A stretch of 59,022 nucleotides of DNA from Rossellomorea vietnamensis (lineage in GTDB: Bacteria; Bacillota; Bacilli; Bacillales; Bacillaceae_B): the NCBI RefSeq assembly GCF_008180415.1, contig NZ_VTEI01000010.1, positions 38,231-97,252 on the forward strand, in the 5' to 3' direction. The notes below the pieces were generated by a model. It saw only the letters and a program-made list of their open reading frames with translations, did no database searches and was not told the origin of the DNA. Every line of letters begins with the position of its first letter. Position 1 is the first letter of the stretch. The position numbers were made by a program, and so were the translations under genes. This document shows, piece by piece, positions 57,768 through 59,022 of the stretch.

Positions 57768-59022
57768 TTGAATAAACAAAGTGCAGATATCATCATTAAA
57801 AGCGACTCGATTTTTACGGCAGATACAGACTTACCGATCCAAGGGGCTGTCGCGGTAAAGGGCGATACAATCCTGGCAATTGGATCAGAAGAGGAATTAG
57901 GGCAATACAAAGGTTCTCATACAAAAGAAATCGAAGCTTATGGCAAACTAGTCACTCCCGGTTTTCATGACTTTCATGTTCATTTGTGGCTAGGGGCAAT
58001 GTTCCAGGAGTATGCTTCACTCACCTTCTGCGGAAGTGAGGAGGAAGCAGCAGATAAGATAGCACAGTACGCCGAAGAACATCCAAACGATCCATGGGTG
58101 CTCGGGTTCGGATGGCATCATGTCAGGTGGCCCGGCCAAAAGCTTCCTGCCCGCCATTCCCTGGATCAGCGAATAAAGGACCGTCCTGTCTTTCTTTTGA
58201 ATGAAGAAGCACATAGTGCCTGGCTGAATACCAAGGCATTGGAAATCCTGGGGATCGATGAAATGACACCAGAGCCTCCATTCGGCGTAATAGAAAAGGA
58301 TGAGGATGGCAAACCTACAGGGTTCCTATATGAAACGGCTGTTGGTTTGGCCGTGGAAGCCTTCAATCTTCCTTCTGAAAAAAAGCACAAGCTGATGAAA
58401 TCTTTTTTAGAAAAAGCGGGCAGTCTCGGTATTACTTCGATCGGGGATATGCTTCCGCTCCCAGGTTTTACATTGGGGGATCTTGAGGAATACAAAAGAT
58501 TTGAAGATGAGGGAAAGCTGACAGTGCGTATTCACTTCCTTGCTCCCTTGGACGGAAAACTTGAGAACCTTTCCTATTACACAAGGTTTGACTCGGACAA
58601 ACTCCAATTTTCCGGACTCAAACAATTCATTGATGGTGTTCCTTTAACCTATACAGGCTATCTGTTGGAACCTTACTCTGACCGCCCTTCCACAATTGGC
58701 GGTACGATTTATTCAAGAGAAACTTACTTTAAATGGATTGAAGAAGCAGATAAAAAAGGATACAGAGTGAGGCTTCATGCTTGCGGAGATGCAGCAGTGA
58801 GGATGGCGCAGGATGCTTTTCAACATGCTAGAAACGTTAATGGCGTGCGGGACTCCAGGCATACAATCGAACATATCGAAGTCATCCATCCTGATGATAT
58901 ACCAAGATTTTCGGAGCTGGGTATTCTTCCTTCCATGCAGCCGGAGCATTTATCATCGAGCTCCATGGAATCACATGAATATATCGATAGGCTGGGACCG
59001 GAAAGACTGCCCTATACATGGC
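57768..59022 (+). CDS. YtcJ-like metal-dependent amidohydrolase (3' end missing)
   Basis: At least 418 codons, running off the right edge of the window. AAGGAG lies ten bases before the TTG at 57768; the ATG at 57761 is at once followed by TAA. The start DIIIKSDSIFTADTDLPIQG and GAVAVKGDTILAIGS, then the metal motif HDFHVH (about residues 67-72) in VTPGFHDFHVH, are typical of the amidohydrolase superfamily (YtcJ-like, amidohydrolase_3). VRLHACGDAAVR and HTIEHIEVIHP supply later His ligands. The substrate is unknown; the family includes N-acyl and cyclic amide hydrolases. Confidence 0.88.
   Translation, partial: MNKQSADIIIKSDSIFTADTDLPIQGAVAVKGDTILAIGSEEELGQYKGSHTKEIEAYGKLVTPGFHDFHVHLWLGAMFQEYASLTFCGSEEEAADKIAQYAEEHPNDPWVLGFGWHHVRWPGQKLPARHSLDQRIKDRPVFLLNEEAHSAWLNTKALEILGIDEMTPEPPFGVIEKDEDGKPTGFLYETAVGLAVEAFNLPSEKKHKLMKSFLEKAGSLGITSIGDMLPLPGFTLGDLEEYKRFEDEGKLTVRIHFLAPLDGKLENLSYYTRFDSDKLQFSGLKQFIDGVPLTYTGYLLEPYSDRPSTIGGTIYSRETYFKWIEEADKKGYRVRLHACGDAAVRMAQDAFQHARNVNGVRDSRHTIEHIEVIHPDDIPRFSELGILPSMQPEHLSSSSMESHEYIDRLGPERLPYTW

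Overview
The window is low-to-medium GC Firmicute DNA and almost certainly comes from a spore-forming, motile member of the Bacillaceae. The evidence is a complete lia cell-envelope stress operon, an mreBH-type actin, ykpA-, yqjF-, ytiB- and yjcD-like genes, a preQ1-I riboswitch ahead of queF, a short gamma-type SASP-like gene, a TxpA/BsrG-like type I toxin, and AGGAGG-type ribosome binding sites nearly everywhere. The genus cannot be fixed from sequence alone. No rRNA, tRNA, prophage, insertion sequence or CRISPR array was seen.

Layout. 1-520 is the end of a 52-bp tandem array. 0.6-9.4 kb holds an MFS exporter, a DUF2639 miniprotein, an acyl-CoA thioesterase, a glycoside-hydrolase-like protein, a lipoprotein, a two-gene BMP-lipoprotein/chemoreceptor operon behind a sigma-D-like promoter, and mreBH. 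9.6-18 kb holds bacterial nitric oxide synthase, a second 52-bp array (16 units), an ABC-F ATPase, a decayed GNAT gene, a YitT protein and the preQ1-controlled queF-transporter pair. 18-25.5 kb holds a sodium:solute symporter broken by two single-base contractions, an apparent operon of a B12-binding sensor, a PAS-like protein and a beta-carbonic anhydrase, several small genes, and a seven-copy 126-bp hairpin-repeat array. 25.6-35.1 kb holds an APC permease, liaIHFSR, a second glycoside-hydrolase-like protein and a PadR/HAAS/beta-propeller operon. 35.3-46.6 kb holds an M3 peptidase, a TspO-like protein, a CPA antiporter, a SpoVB-like flippase, kynU-kynB and a type I toxin-antitoxin locus. 46.7-59 kb holds a UvrD-like helicase, a diguanylate cyclase, YqjF, YkpA, a lipoprotein, a GNAT enzyme, degraded DNA and the 5' part of an amidohydrolase running off the right edge.

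How genes work together. LiaFSR would sense envelope damage and induce LiaIH. QueF and its transporter neighbour are salvage and biosynthesis functions for queuosine, both downstream of one riboswitch. KynU and KynB are consecutive tryptophan-catabolic enzymes, but no kynA is present. The BMP lipoprotein probably delivers a ligand to the adjacent chemoreceptor. The B12 protein carries the W-x9-EH signature of AdoCbl photoreceptors but no DNA-binding domain, so it probably signals through its overlapping PAS-like partner.

Most unusual is the repeat landscape. One dispersed hairpin family has 12 full-length copies and several fragments, and its stems differ between copies while staying paired (compensatory changes). 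There are also two unrelated 52-bp arrays with identical, indel-free period, a four-hairpin element present at two distant loci, and a GC-rich hairpin family.
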